Below, piece by piece: positions 18,295 to 27,021 of a stretch of 64,000 nucleotides of DNA. Origin of the DNA: Aminobacter aganoensis (GTDB taxonomy: Bacteria; Pseudomonadota; Alphaproteobacteria; Rhizobiales; Rhizobiaceae). The translations under genes were made by a program, and so were the position numbers. The DNA lies in contig NZ_JACHOU010000008.1 in assembly GCF_014206975.1 (NCBI RefSeq), forward strand, positions 124,001 to 188,000, written 5' to 3'. Under the pieces are notes generated by a model. That model worked only from the letters and a program-made list of their open reading frames with translations, ran no database searches and had not been told where the DNA came from. Numbering within the stretch: the first letter of the stretch is position 1; every line of letters starts with the position of its first letter.

Positions 18295-18962
18295 CCACGG
18301 CCTCCACGACACGCCTGACGTCCGAAGGCGCGGCCACCTTCATCCGCGCCAACACGGCGCTGATGCGGCCGCCGCATGTGCCCGAGATTGCGCTCTACCT
18401 CGCCGACGAGGCGCATGATCTCTGGCACCGGACCGAAGAGGAACTGGCCGAGATCGGCCTGCCACCGCCCTTCTGGGCCTTCGCCTGGGCCGGCGGCCAG
18501 GGCTTGGCGCGCTATGTGCTCGATCACCCTGGAACCGTGGCCAGCAAGCACGTCCTCGACTTCGCCTCCGGCTCCGGCCTCGTCGCCATTGCCGCCATGC
18601 AGGCCGACGCGGTGTCGGTCGTCGGCGCCGACATCGATCCCTTCTGCGAGGCGGCCATCCGCCTCAATGCCGGGGCCAACGATGTGACGATCGGGTTCGA
18701 AGGCGCAGATCTCGTCGGCCATGACGGCGGCTGGGACGTCGTCCTCGCCGGCGATGTGTTCTACGAAAAGCCCTTCGCCGACCGGCTCGTGCCCTGGTTC
18801 GAAAAGCTCAGGGCACGCGGCGCAGACGTGCTCGTCGGCGATCCCGGCCGCTCATACCTGCCCAGGGAGCGGCTCGAAAAGCTGGCCACCTACGAGGTGC
18901 CTGTCACCCGCGCGCTCGAGGACGCCGAGGTCAAGCGTACGACCGTCTGGCGCTTTGCCTGA
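18291..18962 (+). CDS. Class I SAM methyltransferase, ETF-beta lysine methyltransferase-like
   Basis: 223 residues starting at a GTG that overlaps the EVE stop. Motif I is VLDFASGSGLVAIAAM at about residue 85, the acidic end of motif II is VVGADIDPFCEAAI, and the post-motif is DVVLAGDVFYEKP. The preceding PPFWAFAWAGGQGLARYVL is typical of the seven-beta-strand lysine methyltransferases that include METTL20 and its Agrobacterium relative acting on electron-transfer flavoprotein beta. That substrate is a plausible inference. A ribosomal L11 methyltransferase is less likely because the L11-binding N domain is missing. Confidence 0.85.
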   Translation: MTTASTTRLTSEGAATFIRANTALMRPPHVPEIALYLADEAHDLWHRTEEELAEIGLPPPFWAFAWAGGQGLARYVLDHPGTVASKHVLDFASGSGLVAIAAMQADAVSVVGADIDPFCEAAIRLNAGANDVTIGFEGADLVGHDGGWDVVLAGDVFYEKPFADRLVPWFEKLRARGADVLVGDPGRSYLPRERLEKLATYEVPVTRALEDAEVKRTTVWRFA

Positions 18963-18967
18963 GGCCT

Positions 18968-19885
18968 TCAGGCCAGCGTCTGGGACGCTTCCCCGACAAT
19001 CCACTCCCGGAAGGCCGCAATGCGCGAATCGCCCTCCGAGCTTTTCGGATAGACGAGGAAATAGGCGAACTCGCGTGACGCCCTGATGCCGAGGTCGAAC
19101 GGCCTGATCAGCCTCCCCTCGGAAAGATCGTTGGCCACCATGGCGAAATCGGCGAGTGCCACGGCACTGCCGTCAATCGCCGCCTGCACGGCGTCGGACG
19201 AATTGGTGAAGACGATGGCCCGGCTGTCGTCGAAGTCGTCGACGCCCGCCGCCGCCATCCACATCCGCCAGTTCGGCCATGTCACGCCCTGCTGCGACCA
19301 TTCGATGTGCACAAGCGTGTGATGGAACAGGTCGCGCGGCACGTTGAGCGGCCGCTCGGATTGCAGAAGCCTCGGACTGCACACCGGAATGATGATGTTG
19401 TCGAACAACCGTTCGGCATGCAGCCCCGGATACTTGCCCGTGCCGAAGCGGATACCGACATCGACATCGTCGAGGTCGAAATCGCGCACGTCGTAGCTGA
19501 TGTCGAACCGCAGCTCGACGTCTGGATGCAGCTTGCGAAAAGCGTCGATGCGCCGCATCAGCCATTTCGAGGCGAAATGCGCATCGAGCGTCACCTTCAG
19601 AAGCGCCGTCCCGCGCGTCAGCTTGCGCGCCTTCGAAACGGCCCGGTTGAGCAGGTCGATGGCATCGGCCGATGCATCCACCAGCGCCACCCCCGCCTCG
19701 GTCAGCCGGATGCTGCGGCTGGTGCGCGTGAACAAGGTGACGCCGAGCTGGTCCTCGATTTCCTTGATTTGGTGGCTGACGGCGGCCGGCGTCAGCCCGA
19801 GTTCGTCGGCGGCACGCGTGAAATTCAGGTGCCTGCCGGCAGCCTCCAGCGTCCGCAAAGCACGTGTCCCGGGTACGAAGCGCAT
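18968..19885 (-). CDS. LysR-family regulator, GcvA-like
   Basis: 305 residues. The HTH is in the first 65 residues (LRTLEAAGRHLNFTRAADEL, GLTPAAVSHQIKEIEDQLG, then FTRTSRSIRLTEAG). The GcvA-type effector domain shows RFDISYDVRDFDLDDVDVGIRFG and ends with EFAYFLVYPKSSEGDSRIAAF. GcvA-type LysR proteins control amino-acid or beta-lactamase genes; no target is evident. It is convergent with the methyltransferase gene and divergent from the small gene at 20020, leaving a 134-bp intergenic region where its own control site should lie. Confidence 0.92.
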   Translation of the reverse strand: MRFVPGTRALRTLEAAGRHLNFTRAADELGLTPAAVSHQIKEIEDQLGVTLFTRTSRSIRLTEAGVALVDASADAIDLLNRAVSKARKLTRGTALLKVTLDAHFASKWLMRRIDAFRKLHPDVELRFDISYDVRDFDLDDVDVGIRFGTGKYPGLHAERLFDNIIIPVCSPRLLQSERPLNVPRDLFHHTLVHIEWSQQGVTWPNWRMWMAAAGVDDFDDSRAIVFTNSSDAVQAAIDGSAVALADFAMVANDLSEGRLIRPFDLGIRASREFAYFLVYPKSSEGDSRIAAFREWIVGEASQTLA

Positions 19886-20019
19886 CGCCAGATCTTCAAA
19901 TTCGGTTTGATGATCGAGAAAGAACTACTCGTTTCTCTTTTGTCTTTCAGCGCTGCATCATGAGCCCAGTTCAATCAATGTCAAACCGGATTTGATGTCC
20001 GGACGAAACGGAACCGACC

Positions 20020-20268
20020 ATGTCTACCGATGTCCTGAAAGCCACCTTTGTCCAGCCGGCACGGCTGCAGCCGGTTTTCGATTGGTTTCGCCAGATGAGG
20101 GCAGCTCTCAACGTGCCTGTACAGGACGCGTCCGAGTTGTCCGAGCACTACCGCCGCGACACCGGTATCGCCAAGCAGGACATCGCCAAGGCCGTCGACG
20201 CCGATCTTGGCCGCCTGGGCCTGCTCGACATCGGCTGGCAGCAGCCGCGCCGCCAATCCCATCGCTGA
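20020..20268 (+). CDS. Small conserved hypothetical protein
   Basis: 82 residues, no signal peptide or membrane segment. The second half, LSEHYRRDTGIAKQDIAKAVDADLGRLGLLDI, is faintly like the C-terminal part of DUF1127-type rhizobial small proteins (arginine-containing helix followed by LGL-D-I), but the match is weak. The upstream region starts at the divergent GcvA-like LysR gene, which may regulate it. A strong hairpin terminator follows at 20303. Function unknown. Confidence 0.65.
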   Translation: MSTDVLKATFVQPARLQPVFDWFRQMRAALNVPVQDASELSEHYRRDTGIAKQDIAKAVDADLGRLGLLDIGWQQPRRQSHR

Positions 20269-20302
20269 ACCCCTCTCCCACTCACTCTGGGAGTTCACTC
20301 GG

Positions 20303-20341
20303 CCCGAAGATCACGTCTCCCGATCTTCGGGTCGCTTTCTT
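20303..20341 (+). terminator. Rho-independent terminator
   Basis: Ten-base stem (CCCGAAGATC / GATCTTCGGG) around a 9-nt loop, followed by TCGCTTTCTTT. It lies 34 nt after the small gene at 20020 and can also insulate the convergent YkuD gene. Confidence 0.75.
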
Positions 20342-20387
20342 TCCGCGCCTCGCGTCCAAAAACGCACCGCGTCTCCTTGGATCGGTC

Positions 20388-21014
20388 CTAGCGAACCACT
20401 TTCAAGATCGTGCGGCTCGATAGGTGCGGCAAAAGCCGCGCCATCGTCTGCGCCGTCACCGCCACGCAGCCCTGCGTCGGGGTGAAACCCGGTCGTGCCA
20501 GGTGGAAGAAGATGGCGCTGCCGCGCCCGCGCCGCCGCGGCCGTATGTTCCAATCGAGCACGATGCAGGCGTCGTAGAGCCGGTCGTCGCGCTTCATCCG
20601 CTCGTGGCTCGCGCCGTAGGGGATTTTCACCGGCCTGTTGTAGTTGCGATCGTCGGGCACCTCGCACCAGCCGAGATCCGCGCTGATCGGGCTCATCGCA
20701 AGCCGCGTGCCCCGCCCTCTGAAATGGTCGTTGCGGAAATAACCCGACAAGAGCCGCATCTGCCCGAGCGGCGTTCCGCCATCGCCCTCGCGCTTGTTAG
20801 CGGTGATGCCGCCACGCCCCAGCGCACAGGGAAACACCACCCCGCCGACTTGCAGCAGCCCCTTGGTCGGCTCGCCCGGCTTGGCGCGCACGACGATTGT
20901 CGAAATGCCTTGTCGCAAAAAACCGTCCGCCCCAATTACGCCTTTGATTTTTCTTGTATGATCGTACGCGGAACAAATCACCGCGTTGACAGTTGTGCCG
21001 TTCAGCTTCTTCAT
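20388..21014 (-). CDS. YkuD-family L,D-transpeptidase-like protein
   Basis: Up to 208 residues. The catalytic region is FHLARPGFTPTQGCVAVT, with the expected HxxxxxxxxxxGC layout, preceded by ALGRGGITANKREGDGGTPLG, the substrate-side signature of this branch. It forms or exchanges 3-3 peptidoglycan or lipoprotein crosslinks. There is no signal peptide, as in the short COG3786 group. The start is doubtful: ATG at 21014 gives an unusual head, and a TTG at 20918 would give the compact family form. It is divergent from the CenR-like regulator, which fits a shared envelope theme. Confidence 0.85.
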   Translation of the reverse strand: MKKLNGTTVNAVICSAYDHTRKIKGVIGADGFLRQGISTIVVRAKPGEPTKGLLQVGGVVFPCALGRGGITANKREGDGGTPLGQMRLLSGYFRNDHFRGRGTRLAMSPISADLGWCEVPDDRNYNRPVKIPYGASHERMKRDDRLYDACIVLDWNIRPRRRGRGSAIFFHLARPGFTPTQGCVAVTAQTMARLLPHLSSRTILKVVR

Positions 21015-21064
21015 CCAATTGCCGCGGTCAACAGAATTTTGATTTTAAAACAACGGATTGATTC

Positions 21065-21748
21065 ATGACCTCACGTACCATCCTGATCGTCGACGACGAC
21101 GACGATCTGCGCAGCACGCTGGTCGAGCAACTCGCGCTTTATGAGGAGTTCGAAGTCCTCGAGGAGGCTTCCGCCGCCAAGGGCGTCAATGTCGCCCGCG
21201 CCGGCCTCATCGACCTGCTCATCATGGATGTCGGCCTGCCCGACATGGATGGCCGCGAAGCGGTGAAGATCCTGCGCAAGGGCGGCTACAAGGCACCCAT
21301 CATCATGCTGACTGGCCACGACACCGATTCGGACACCATTCTCGGTCTCGAAGCCGGCGCCAACGACTATGTCACCAAGCCGTTCCGCTTCGCCGTCCTG
21401 CTCGCCCGCATCCGCGCCCAGCTGCGCCAGCACGAGCAGAGCGAGGACGCCACCTTCTCCGTCGGTCCCTACACCTTCAAGCCGAGCCAGAAGCTTCTCA
21501 TCGATGCGCGCGGCGGCAAGGTCCGGCTGACCGAGAAGGAAGCCTCGATCATCAAATATCTCTATCGCGCCGACCAGAAGGTGGTCACCCGCGACGTGCT
21601 TCTCGAAGAGGTTTGGGGCTATAATTCGGGAGTGACGACACATACGCTGGAAACACATGTCTACCGGCTGCGGCAGAAGATCGAGCGCGATCCTTCCAAT
21701 GCGGAAATTCTTGTGACAGAAAGCGGCGGATACAAGCTGGTTCCCTGA
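21065..21748 (+). CDS. cenR: OmpR-family response regulator, CenR-like
   Basis: 227 residues. The receiver domain has the acidic pocket IVDDDDDLR, phospho-acceptor Asp in LLIMDVGLPDMDG, and the conserved Thr and Lys in MLTGHD and YVTKPF. The C-terminal winged HTH contains LTEKEASIIKYLYRADQKVV, LLEEVWGYNSGVTTHTLETH and VYRLRQKIERDP. The sequence style and the divergent L,D-transpeptidase match the alphaproteobacterial cell-envelope regulator CenR. The gene name is a family judgement; the cognate kinase is not in the window. An AT-rich stretch upstream has TTGACA at 20986 with a weak -10. Confidence 0.85.
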   Translation: MTSRTILIVDDDDDLRSTLVEQLALYEEFEVLEEASAAKGVNVARAGLIDLLIMDVGLPDMDGREAVKILRKGGYKAPIIMLTGHDTDSDTILGLEAGANDYVTKPFRFAVLLARIRAQLRQHEQSEDATFSVGPYTFKPSQKLLIDARGGKVRLTEKEASIIKYLYRADQKVVTRDVLLEEVWGYNSGVTTHTLETHVYRLRQKIERDPSNAEILVTESGGYKLVP

Positions 21749-21821
21749 CCGGTTTTCCGGCGGTGTGCGGCCGCCGGCCAACAACAGGGAGAAGGAGCCG
21801 GTCTGAGAAGTCGGGGACATA

Positions 21822-22277
21822 ATGGCGCTGGATGACGACATCCGCATCCTGTCCGGCGTGAGGCTGTTCGAGGGCTTCACCCAAGAACAGCTGCGTTTGC
21901 TGGCCTTCGGCGCGGAGAACGTAAATCTCCCGGCCGATCGCAAGCTCTATCGCGAGGACGACGAGGCTGATTCGGCCTATGTCGTCATCTCGGGCCGCAT
22001 AGCGCTTTATCGCGAGGCCGATGGCGCGCGCCTCGACCTCGGCTCCGCCGGCCCCGGCGCGATGCTCGGCGAACTCGCCCTCATCGCCGACACCAGGCGG
22101 CTGACCAGCGCCGCCGCCGCCATCGATTCGGAAATCATCCGGCTCAACCGCAAGATGTTCCACCGCATTCTCGAGGAGTACCCCGAGGCCGCCGCCCGCC
22201 TGCACCAGCACATCCTCGAGGAGCTGCAGGACATGCTCGCGCGGATCGAGGACATGGCTCCGAGGTTCGGAAAGTAG
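21822..22277 (+). CDS. Cyclic-nucleotide-binding-domain protein without an output domain
   Basis: 151 residues, almost entirely one cNMP-binding beta-roll: ILSGVRLFEGFTQEQLRLLA, then ADSAYVVISGRIALYREADG, GPGAMLGELALIADTRRLTSA and a C-terminal helix. The phosphate-binding cassette is GAMLGELALIADTRRLTSA, including the Arg expected to bind the cyclic phosphate. A Crp-type HTH is missing, so it is a stand-alone sensor or a degenerate regulator acting through a partner. It lies 73 nt after the CenR-like regulator on the same strand. A hairpin follows at once. Confidence 0.9.
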   Translation: MALDDDIRILSGVRLFEGFTQEQLRLLAFGAENVNLPADRKLYREDDEADSAYVVISGRIALYREADGARLDLGSAGPGAMLGELALIADTRRLTSAAAAIDSEIIRLNRKMFHRILEEYPEAAARLHQHILEELQDMLARIEDMAPRFGK

Positions 22278-22304
22278 GCTCACGTTGGCCAATGGAACGT
22301 GAGC
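22278..22304 (+). terminator. Hairpin after the cNMP-domain gene
   Basis: Perfect 9-bp stem GCTCACGTT / AACGTGAGC with a 9-nt loop, beginning on the base after the stop codon. There is no U-tract, so it may be an mRNA 3'-end stabiliser or an attenuated terminator. Confidence 0.5.
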
Positions 22305-22322
22305 ATGGGCGAAGGCGACCCG

Positions 22323-22361
22323 GTAGCCCTCATGGTGAGCCTGTCGAACCACGAGGGCTAC
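22323..22361. repeat. Short palindromic repeat related to the one at 33749
   Basis: GTAGCCCTC / GAGGGCTAC arms enclose a core with GAGCCTGTCGAA. The core GAGCCTGTCGAA is shared with the larger inverted repeat at 33749-33863, which suggests one dispersed intergenic repeat family. Confidence 0.6.
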
Positions 22362-22427
22362 GCCAGGCTCAGCTACGTGACGGAAGCGGAGAAAGCTGCG
22401 GCAGATGCCCGCCGGGGCGTGTTTTCC

Positions 22428-22533
22428 CTAGAGCAATTCCAGGAAAAGTGTGCAGCGGTTTTCCGTCCGGAATTGCGCAAAAACAAGAGCATAGAGCGTT
22501 TTCGCGTTTCGAAGAAAAGCGGAAACACTCTAG
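22428..22533 (+). repeat. 106-bp CTAG-bounded dispersed repeat, copy 1
   Basis: Begins CTAGAGCAATTCC and ends ACACTCTAG, so the ends are inverted repeats (CTAGAG / CTCTAG). Inside are two imperfect hairpins: GCAATTCC...GGAATTGC with an inner AGGAAAA/TTTTCC, and TAGAGCGTTTTCGC...GCGGAAACACTCTA. It matches copy 2 at 57691-57796 at all but 4 of 106 positions, with no length difference. The right-hand CTAG contains the stop codon of the convergent xth gene. It behaves like a small non-autonomous palindromic element; no transposase is encoded. Confidence 0.9.
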
Positions 22534-23336
22534 TCCAGGTCGAACCGGGCGATGACCGGCACATGGTCCGACGGACGGTCCCAGCCGCGTGCAGCGCTCA
22601 GGATCTCGATGCCAGTCAGCTGCGGCGCCAGGTTGGCCGACGACCAGACATGGTCGAGACGGCGGCCGCGGTTGGAGATCGCCCAGTCCTTCGCCCGGTA
22701 GCTCCACCACGTGTAGATCTTCTGGTCGTCCGGCACGTTGAGCCGCATCAGGTCGACCCAGCCGCCGGCCTTGCGCATCGCCTCGAAATTCTCCGTCTCG
22801 ACCGGCGTGTGGCTGACCACGTTGAGCAACTGCTTGTGCGACCAGACGTCGTGCTCCAGCGGCGCGATGTTCAGGTCGCCGACCAGGACCGAGGCCGACG
22901 TTTCGTCGTGAGCCGCCGGGATGGCATTCATCTCGGCGATGAAATCGAGCTTGTGGCGGAACTTCGCGTTTATCTCGGGATCGGGCTCGTCGCCGCCAGC
23001 CGGCACGTAGAAATTATGCGCCGTCACCTTCTTGCCGCCGACGTCGAACCGCACCGACAGGTGGCGGCTGTCGTCGATTTCGCAGAAACGCCGCTTTTCC
23101 ACAATCTCCAGCGGCCGCCGTGCCACAGTCGCCACGCCATGGTAGCCCTTCTGGCCATGGATCGCGATGTGCTCGTAGCCGAGCTTGCGAAACGCCGCCG
23201 ACGGAAACTGGTCGTCCGGGCACTTGGTTTCCTGCAGGCACAACACGTCGGGCGCGTATTCGTTCAGCAGCCGCTCGACCAGCGGCATGCGCAGGCGCAC
23301 TGAGTTGATGTTCCAGGTGGCGATGGACAAGGGCAT
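22530..23336 (-). CDS. xth: Exodeoxyribonuclease III
   Basis: 268 residues, AP endonuclease and 3'-5' exonuclease of base-excision repair. EEP-fold motifs: SIATWNINSVRLRMP at the start, VLCLQETKCPDDQFP (metal-binding Glu), YVPAGGDEPD, GDLNIAPLEHDVW and the terminal SDHVPVIARFDLD with the catalytic Asp-His. ATG at 23336 matches the family start; the upstream in-frame ATG at 23393 adds an unconserved leader. The stop codon TAG lies inside the right end of the 106-bp repeat. Confidence 0.96.
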   Translation of the reverse strand: MPLSIATWNINSVRLRMPLVERLLNEYAPDVLCLQETKCPDDQFPSAAFRKLGYEHIAIHGQKGYHGVATVARRPLEIVEKRRFCEIDDSRHLSVRFDVGGKKVTAHNFYVPAGGDEPDPEINAKFRHKLDFIAEMNAIPAAHDETSASVLVGDLNIAPLEHDVWSHKQLLNVVSHTPVETENFEAMRKAGGWVDLMRLNVPDDQKIYTWWSYRAKDWAISNRGRRLDHVWSSANLAPQLTGIEILSAARGWDRPSDHVPVIARFDLD

Positions 23337-23456
23337 GGCGGGTTCCGGCACGAAGTTGCCGCGGAACCTGCCAGCAAGGCCAAGCGATGACAAGGCGCGA
23401 AGACGGATGCAGCGCCGGTCGCGGCGCTGTCCACAGCTTAGCCGTGCGGAACGGCG

Positions 23457-24119
23457 TCAGTCGTTCTTCTTTTGCGCGTTGAGTTCGCGGTTGAGCTTGT
23501 AATCGATCTTGAACGTGTCGGCGGCAAACGAACCGCCCTGCTTGACGTTGAACACCATGACGGTGGTGTCTTTGCCCTGCGCGTCGGTGATCGTCCACTG
23601 CCGGAGCTCATAGGTCTTCGGGTCGAACATCATGGTGATGGTCGAATTGCCGAACACCTGCCGGTCGGACAGCTTGATCGTCGTCAGGTCGTCCTCTTCG
23701 GTGACGCTCTTGACCTTGTTGCCGGTGAGATCGATGCGCTCGTCGAGCAGCAGCTTCAACGGCGTCTTCGACAGCGGATAGAGATCGGAGGTCCGCATCT
23801 TGGAGTTCAGGATGACCACTGACTTGCCGTCGGAGATGACCTTGAAATTCGACGGCGCCTCGTAGTTGAATCGGATCTTGCCCGGGCGCTGCAGGAAGAA
23901 CTTGCCGCCCGTCTGCTCGCCACGCGGACCGAACTGCACGAACTCGCCCGACATCGAGCGCACGTTCGAAAAATGGTCGGCGATGCGCTGCGCTGCCTCG
24001 GAAGCCTGCGCCTGGGCCGGGATGGCCTGCAGCGCCATCAGCGGCGTAGCGGTCAGGGCCATCGCTGCCGCGAAGCCGAGCAGGCGCCGGCGGGTCGGGG
24101 TGCGAAAATCGTCGTTCAT
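23457..24119 (-). CDS. lolA: LolA-like outer-membrane lipoprotein carrier
   Basis: 220 residues. Periplasmic chaperone that carries lipoproteins from LolCDE to the outer membrane. The N terminus TPTRRRLLGFAAAMALTA carries a twin-arginine-like or Sec signal ending at AQAQA, near residue 38. The mature part has the LolA half-barrel: HFSNVRSMSGEFVQFGPRGEQ, GKFFLQRPGKIRFNYEAP, then FKVISDGKSVVILNSK and ELRQWTITDAQGKDTTV. It follows ftsK on the same strand with a 118-nt gap, the usual alphaproteobacterial arrangement. Confidence 0.93.
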   Translation of the reverse strand: MNDDFRTPTRRRLLGFAAAMALTATPLMALQAIPAQAQASEAAQRIADHFSNVRSMSGEFVQFGPRGEQTGGKFFLQRPGKIRFNYEAPSNFKVISDGKSVVILNSKMRTSDLYPLSKTPLKLLLDERIDLTGNKVKSVTEEDDLTTIKLSDRQVFGNSTITMMFDPKTYELRQWTITDAQGKDTTVMVFNVKQGGSFAADTFKIDYKLNRELNAQKKND

Positions 24120-24237
24120 GCCGTTACTCTCTCATTCCATTTGGACGGTTCTATCGGCACTTAGTAGGGCTGAAGTTTGACATGGTTCACGCCATGCGCC
24201 CCAGAACGCGAAAACGTGATCGCGGGTTCCCCTGATC

Positions 24238-26889
24238 CTACATCTTGTCGTCTTCGGTCGGCACCAGAATCTCGCGCTTGCCGGCATGATTGGCCGGCCC
24301 GACGATGCCTTCCTTCTCCATCTTCTCGATGATCGAGGCGGCACGGTTGTAGCCGATGCCGAGACGGCGCTGGATATAGCTGGTCGAGGCCTTGCCGTCG
24401 CGCAGCACCACGGCGACCGCCTGGTCGTACGGATCGTCCGAATCCTCGAAATTGCCGCCGCCGCCACCGCCGCCCTTGCCCGACGGCTGGTCGTCCTCGT
24501 CCTCGCCGTCGTCCTCGGTGATCGCGTCGAGATATTCCGGTACGCCCTGCAGCTTGAGATGGGCGACCACCTTCTCGACCTCGTCGTCCGAGACGAAGGG
24601 GCCGTGCACGCGCTGGATGCGGCCGCCGCCGGCCATGTAGAGCATGTCGCCCATGCCGAGCAGTTGCTCGGCGCCCTGCTCGCCCAGGATGGTGCGGCTG
24701 TCGATCTTCGACGTCACCTGGAAGGAGATGCGGGTCGGGAAGTTTGCCTTGATCGTGCCGGTGATGACGTCTACCGACGGACGCTGCGTCGCCATGATGA
24801 CGTGGATGCCGGCGGCGCGGGCCATCTGCGCCAGGCGCTGGACAGCACCCTCGATGTCCTTGCCGGCGACCATCATCAGGTCGGCCATCTCGTCGATGAT
24901 GACCACGATATAGGGCATCGGCTCTAGGTTGAGGTCCTCGGTCTCGTAGATCGCCTCGCCGGTCTGGCGGTCGAAGCCGGTCTGCACGGTGCGCGAGATC
25001 TTCTCGCCCTTCTTGTCGGCGGCAGCCACCCGGGCGTTGAATCCGTCGATGTTGCGCACGCCGACCTTCGACATCTTGCGGTAGCGGTCTTCCATCTCCC
25101 GCACCGTCCATTTCAGCGCCACGACGGCCTTCTTGGGGTCGGTCACGACCGGCGTCAGAAGGTGCGGGATGCCGTCATAGACGGACAGTTCCAGCATCTT
25201 CGGATCGATCATGATCAGCCGGCATTCCTGCGGCGTCATGCGGTAGAGCAAGGACAGGATCATGGTGTTGATCGCCACCGACTTGCCCGAGCCGGTAGTG
25301 CCGGCAACGAGCACGTGCGGCATCTTGGCGATGTCGACGATGACCGCTTCGCCATTGATCGACTTGCCGAGCGCCAGCGCCAGCTTCGACTTGGTCGTCT
25401 CGAAGTCGCGGCTCGCCATGATCTCGCGGAGATAGACGGTCTCGCGCTTGGCATTGGGCAGTTCGATGCCGATGGCGTTGCGCCCCGGCACCACGGCGAC
25501 ACGGGCAGCGATGGCGCTCATCGAGCGTGCGATGTCGTCGGCGAGGCCGATGACCCGGGACGACTTGATGCCCGGCGCCGGCTCGAGCTCGTAGAGCGTC
25601 ACGACCGGGCCCGGGCGGACATGGATGATCTCGCCCTTGACGCCGAAATCTTCCAGCACGCCTTCGAGCAGGCGCGCATTCTGTTCCAGCGCGTCCTTCG
25701 ACAGGCTGGCGTCGCGCGCCACGTTCTTGGGCTCCGAGAGGAAATGCAGCGACGGCATCTCGAAGGTCTCGGAGCCGATCAGCGTCGTCTGCGCCTCGCG
25801 TTGTACGCGTGCGCCGGGGGCAGGCCGCGGTGCCGGCGCCGCGACGCGGGCCGAGGCGGGACCGGCCGAGGCCGGCGTGCGGAAGTTCTGCACCTGCGCG
25901 CCGCCGTCGAGCGAGGGCATGTCGAAATCATCGTCGTCGCCGAACACATCCTGGTCGTCCGGGGCGATCGAGACCTGGCGGTCCTGCGACACCATCTGCG
26001 CGAAGAATTCCGGCTCGACGCGCGCGCGTCCACCCGCGGTCACGCGTGCCTCGGCCCGCTCGGCCGATTCGACGCGCTCGGCGGCCTGGCGCCAGGCGCT
26101 CTCGCGCTTCACCGGCGGCATCTCGTAGCCTTCCTGCTCGCGCCGCTTGGCGGCGCGGCGGCGCATCCAGGCCTTGGCCGACAGCCACCAGTGCGTGATC
26201 GCGCCCAGCGCCAGCACGCCTTCGTTGTCGTCTTCGTCCTCGTCGTCGAAGCTGGCGAAATCCTGCTCGCGCATGTCGGGCTTCGGCTTCGGGTTGACCA
26301 CGGCAAAGCCGTTCTCGCGGTTGAGCAGGCCGGCCCCGAAAGCAAACATCCACAACGCCGGCGCGATCAGCAGCACGCCGATGACGGTGGCGATCAGCCC
26401 GGTCGGATAGCCGCCGATGAACAGCCCCGGCACCTTGAGCACCATGTCGCCGAACACGCCGCCGAGGCCGGTTGGAAGCGGCCAGGTCGGCGGTGCGCCG
26501 ACACAGCCGGCGATCGCCGCCGCCAGCATCGCCGAGCCGAACCAGACCAGGCCGCGCTTGGGCATGCGGTCGACGCCGCGCGCGGTGGCAAACAGCACGC
26601 CCCAGATGACCGCCGGCATGAGGGCTGCCACCGAGGCGAGGCCGAAGAACTGCATGGCGAGGTCGGCAAACACCGCGCCGGGATAACCCATGGCGTTGGT
26701 CACCGGATTGTCGGTGGCGTGGCTGAAACTCGGATCGGCGACGTTCCAGGTGCCGAGCGCTGCCAGCCCGAAGGCAACGAAGGCAAACAGGCCCAACCCC
26801 GCCGCTCGGCCTGCCTGCCGCCGCGCGAATGCCTGGATGCCGTGCCCCGTTTCGGTCAGCGCGAGCGGTGAGGAAACCCCAGAACGCAT
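24238..26889 (-). CDS. ftsK: DNA translocase FtsK
   Basis: 883 residues. Septal dsDNA pump that clears chromosome ends and activates XerCD at dif. The N-terminal ~200 residues contain about four membrane helices ([40 protein letters not shown]). A variable charged linker runs to ~400. The motor has Walker [13 protein letters not shown], Walker [15 protein letters not shown] and [12 protein letters not shown]. The C-terminal gamma winged helix that reads KOPS is [20 protein letters not shown]. All parts are complete. ATG at 26889 starts the protein; 132 nt separate it from the next gene on the same strand. Confidence 0.97.
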   Translation of the reverse strand: MRSGVSSPLALTETGHGIQAFARRQAGRAAGLGLFAFVAFGLAALGTWNVADPSFSHATDNPVTNAMGYPGAVFADLAMQFFGLASVAALMPAVIWGVLFATARGVDRMPKRGLVWFGSAMLAAAIAGCVGAPPTWPLPTGLGGVFGDMVLKVPGLFIGGYPTGLIATVIGVLLIAPALWMFAFGAGLLNRENGFAVVNPKPKPDMREQDFASFDDEDEDDNEGVLALGAITHWWLSAKAWMRRRAAKRREQEGYEMPPVKRESAWRQAAERVESAERAEARVTAGGRARVEPEFFAQMVSQDRQVSIAPDDQDVFGDDDDFDMPSLDGGAQVQNFRTPASAGPASARVAAPAPRPAPGARVQREAQTTLIGSETFEMPSLHFLSEPKNVARDASLSKDALEQNARLLEGVLEDFGVKGEIIHVRPGPVVTLYELEPAPGIKSSRVIGLADDIARSMSAIAARVAVVPGRNAIGIELPNAKRETVYLREIMASRDFETTKSKLALALGKSINGEAVIVDIAKMPHVLVAGTTGSGKSVAINTMILSLLYRMTPQECRLIMIDPKMLELSVYDGIPHLLTPVVTDPKKAVVALKWTVREMEDRYRKMSKVGVRNIDGFNARVAAADKKGEKISRTVQTGFDRQTGEAIYETEDLNLEPMPYIVVIIDEMADLMMVAGKDIEGAVQRLAQMARAAGIHVIMATQRPSVDVITGTIKANFPTRISFQVTSKIDSRTILGEQGAEQLLGMGDMLYMAGGGRIQRVHGPFVSDDEVEKVVAHLKLQGVPEYLDAITEDDGEDEDDQPSGKGGGGGGGNFEDSDDPYDQAVAVVLRDGKASTSYIQRRLGIGYNRAASIIEKMEKEGIVGPANHAGKREILVPTEDDKM

Positions 26890-27021
26890 GCCTCGTCCCC
26901 GTCCAATAATGCCTTGGCCCGGGCGCGGACGCGTCTCGGGCAGATTCGGCTGTCAGACTATCGGGGCGAAGGTTAAGGCCGCATTAAGGTTAAGCCATCG
27001 TTCATCGGGCCGCCCGCAGCC

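Noticed and set aside
22299-23303. Plus-strand frame reading through the 106-bp repeat into xth antisense
   Set aside because: Only a translation of the repeat and of antisense xth; repeat-derived peptide strings of this kind arise wherever the element is open in frame.
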